A stretch of 8,448 bases of DNA from contig JAZUAQ010000032.1 of NCBI GenBank assembly GCA_045638085.1, positions 1 through 8,448 of the forward strand, given 5' to 3'. Every line of letters starts with the position of its first letter. The first letter of the stretch is position 1. Shown piece after piece: positions 7,130 through 8,448 of this stretch. The notes under the pieces are model-generated. The model was given only the letters and a program-made list of their open reading frames with translations. It was not told the origin of the DNA and searched no databases. Source of the stretch: SIG459 sp045638085 (lineage in GTDB: Bacteria; Bacillota; Clostridia; Oscillospirales; Oscillospiraceae). A program made the position numbers and the translations under genes.

Positions 7130-7514
7130 AAAGGACCTTGTGGCAGTTGCCCGCCTTGCGGCTGAAAACGCCTATGTGCCTTACTCCCATTTTCCCGTGG
7201 GTGCCGCTCTTGAGTGTCCCGACGGAAAGGTTTTCACCGGCTGCAACGTTGAAAATGCCGCTTATGGAAGTACCATCTGCGCCGAGCGCACCGCTATGTG
7301 CAAGGCTGTCAGCGAGGGCTATAGAAAGTTCACCAGAATTGCAATTTGGGGCAAGGGCGATGACTACACCGTTCCCTGCGGCGCATGCAGACAGTTCATG
7401 TCCGAATTTTCCTATGATATGGATGTTATCAGCGCAAAGGGCAACGGAGAATTTCTCAAACTCAAGCTTCATGAGCTGATGCCTTACGCATTCAACACAG
7501 AAAACCTGAAGTAA
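7122..7514 (+). CDS. cdd: Cytidine deaminase
   Basis: The 130 aa product is a standard-length tetrameric-type cytidine deaminase, which converts cytidine and deoxycytidine to uridine and deoxyuridine in pyrimidine salvage. Visible active-site features are the substrate loop FTGCNVENAAYG (38-49, with N42 and E44), the catalytic TICAERTA (51-58, zinc ligand C53 and proton-shuttle E55) and PCGACRQ (85-91, zinc ligands C86 and C89). The N-terminal AYVPYSHFPVGAAL is also typical. The protein is cytoplasmic with no signal peptide. The start at 7122 is chosen for the ribosome binding site at 7105-7113; it overlaps the end of the solute-binding gene by 8 bp, ATGAATGA. In many Firmicutes cdd sits with era, dgk or deoC, so this setting beside a solute-binding gene is less usual. 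The SLH gene follows after 15 bp. Confidence 0.96.
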   Translation: MNEKDLVAVARLAAENAYVPYSHFPVGAALECPDGKVFTGCNVENAAYGSTICAERTAMCKAVSEGYRKFTRIAIWGKGDDYTVPCGACRQFMSEFSYDMDVISAKGNGEFLKLKLHELMPYAFNTENLK

Positions 7515-7529
7515 AAAAGGATTGAGCCT

Positions 7530-8448
7530 ATGAAAAAAATAAAACCCATAATTATATGCCTGCTGACAGTGCTTATACTTGCTCAGGCTGTGCTGCCTGC
7601 CGCAGCTGCGGAAAAAAGCAGTGCCACCAACAAGTATTTCAGCGATGTGCCCGCAGGCGCCTGGTATGAGAAAGAACTCAATGCCATTATGGAGGCCCAG
7701 GAAAAAATGGGCAGCGACAACATCATCACCGGCTACGGAGATGTTGACGGCAAGCCCACCGGCGAGTTCGGACCTGATGACCCCCTCACCAGAGCTCAGT
7801 TTCTGAAGATGATAATGGAGGCTTTTGTGGCAACCGGCGCCAGCATAGACCTCACCGACACAAGCAAGGATGATATCCATTGGGCGGCGGAATACTATCA
7901 GGCCGCAAAGAAGGACAACATCCTCATTGCCAACGTCTATGAGAGCAGCAAGGCTATGTTCCGATGCACCGCTTCCGACCTTGACCAGAACATAACCCGC
8001 AACGAAATGGCGGTTATAATGAACAATATGCTCACTAACATAGGCATGGACTCTGTGGTCGTGGTCAAAAACCCCGTTAACTATATAAGAGACTATAGAT
8101 CCATTGACCCCACTTACTTAAATGCGGTTGAGCAGGTTTTCGGCAAAAAGCTTATTCAGGGCGACGAGAAGGCCAACTTTAACGGAGAGCAGTATCTCAC
8201 CCGCGCAGAGGGCGTTACTGTTATTCACCGCTTCCTCTTCGAGTATGATATAAACGGCGATGATCTGGCATATTTTGCCTCCAGACCCGCGCCCCCTACT
8301 CCGGATCCCACGCCCACGCCCACACCCACAGCAACTCCCAAGCCCACTGCTAAGCCCACACCTACTCCCACCGCAAAGCCCACGACTGCACCCACTCCTG
8401 TGGCGCCTGTGCAGAGTGCAACTCCTTCCGCACCGGGAACAACAAGCA
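7530..8448 (+). CDS. SLH-domain cell-surface protein with Pro/Thr-rich linker, N-terminal part
   Basis: The gene begins at the ATG at 7530, preceded by AAAGGA about 8 bases upstream, and continues past the window; 306 residues are visible. Residues 1-27 are a Sec signal peptide (MKKIKP, hydrophobic core, AAAA cleavage region). Three SLH-like repeats follow: 36-101 (FSDVPAGAWYEKELN...TGYGD...FGPDDPLTRAQFLKMI), 115-170 (IHWAAEYYQAA...ITRNEMAVIMNNML) and 186-237 (ending LTRAEGVTVIHRF). The first is canonical; the second and third lack the usual GY/F signatures and are diverged. SLH triplets bind pyruvylated secondary cell-wall polymers in Gram-positive bacteria, so the protein is probably held on the cell wall. 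From residue 253 a Pro/Thr/Ala/Lys-rich linker begins, implying another domain or a long stalk beyond the edge. The function of that distal part is unknown. It is the last visible gene of the secA operon. Confidence 0.85.
   Translation, partial: MKKIKPIIICLLTVLILAQAVLPAAAAEKSSATNKYFSDVPAGAWYEKELNAIMEAQEKMGSDNIITGYGDVDGKPTGEFGPDDPLTRAQFLKMIMEAFVATGASIDLTDTSKDDIHWAAEYYQAAKKDNILIANVYESSKAMFRCTASDLDQNITRNEMAVIMNNMLTNIGMDSVVVVKNPVNYIRDYRSIDPTYLNAVEQVFGKKLIQGDEKANFNGEQYLTRAEGVTVIHRFLFEYDINGDDLAYFASRPAPPTPDPTPTPTPTATPKPTAKPTPTPTAKPTTAPTPVAPVQSATPSAPGTTS
8298..8399 (+). repeat. Low-complexity Pro/Thr codon repeat (CCCAC-rich)
   Basis: The DNA repeats CCCAC-type units that encode TPTPTPTATPKPTAKPTPTP and related residues. 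This is an in-frame proline/threonine linker of the kind that separates wall-binding and functional domains in surface proteins. Such tracts are prone to slippage and length variation between strains. Confidence 0.8.

Noticed and set aside
8298..8399. The CCCAC-rich tract as a CRISPR array or tandem noncoding repeat
   Set aside because: The units are short, without spacers, and in frame within the SLH gene as a Pro/Thr linker.

Overview
The window looks like chromosomal DNA from a Gram-positive member of the Clostridia, plausibly a gut Oscillospiraceae/Ruminococcaceae-type organism. This is inferred from strong AGGAGG-like ribosome binding sites, a lipoprotein and an SLH-type envelope protein, a clostridial-style SecA, and GC-rich codon use with rare TTA, CTA and TCA codons. 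No rRNA, tRNA, mobile element, phage gene or CRISPR array is visible. It reads as an ordinary, compact housekeeping and envelope region; I see no clearly new defence or mobile system.

Layout. Two genes run leftward from about position 1630. The first is a PlsC-like acyltransferase fused to a zinc ribbon and a C-terminal beta-rich tail. The second, 34 bp further on, is the start of a DUF1846 (UPF0371) protein cut by the window edge. A 244 bp AT-rich divergent intergenic region (1631-1874) follows. It carries a good promoter for each direction, two near-identical 13 bp elements between them, and a perfect 7-bp-arm palindrome in the secA leader.

Rightward from 1875 lie five closely packed genes with no visible terminator between them: secA (916 aa), a PgeF/YfiH laccase-domain nucleoside enzyme, a family 5 extracellular solute-binding lipoprotein, a cytidine deaminase (cdd), and the first 306 residues of an SLH-domain protein with a Pro/Thr-rich linker that continues past the window. 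Gaps are 43, 19 and 15 bp, and the solute-binding gene overlaps cdd by 8 bp, so this is very probably one operon.

How the genes may fit together. SecA is the motor that would export the two secreted products encoded downstream of it, the lipoprotein and the SLH protein. PgeF-family enzymes and Cdd both act on nucleosides, and an orphan solute-binding protein sits between them, so a nucleoside-salvage theme is possible but unproven. The leftward pair points to phospholipid acylation beside a conserved protein of unknown role. The points most worth a second look are the twin elements in the divergent promoter region, the stretched zinc motif of SecA, and the Glu-to-Asn change in the acyltransferase glycerol-phosphate motif.
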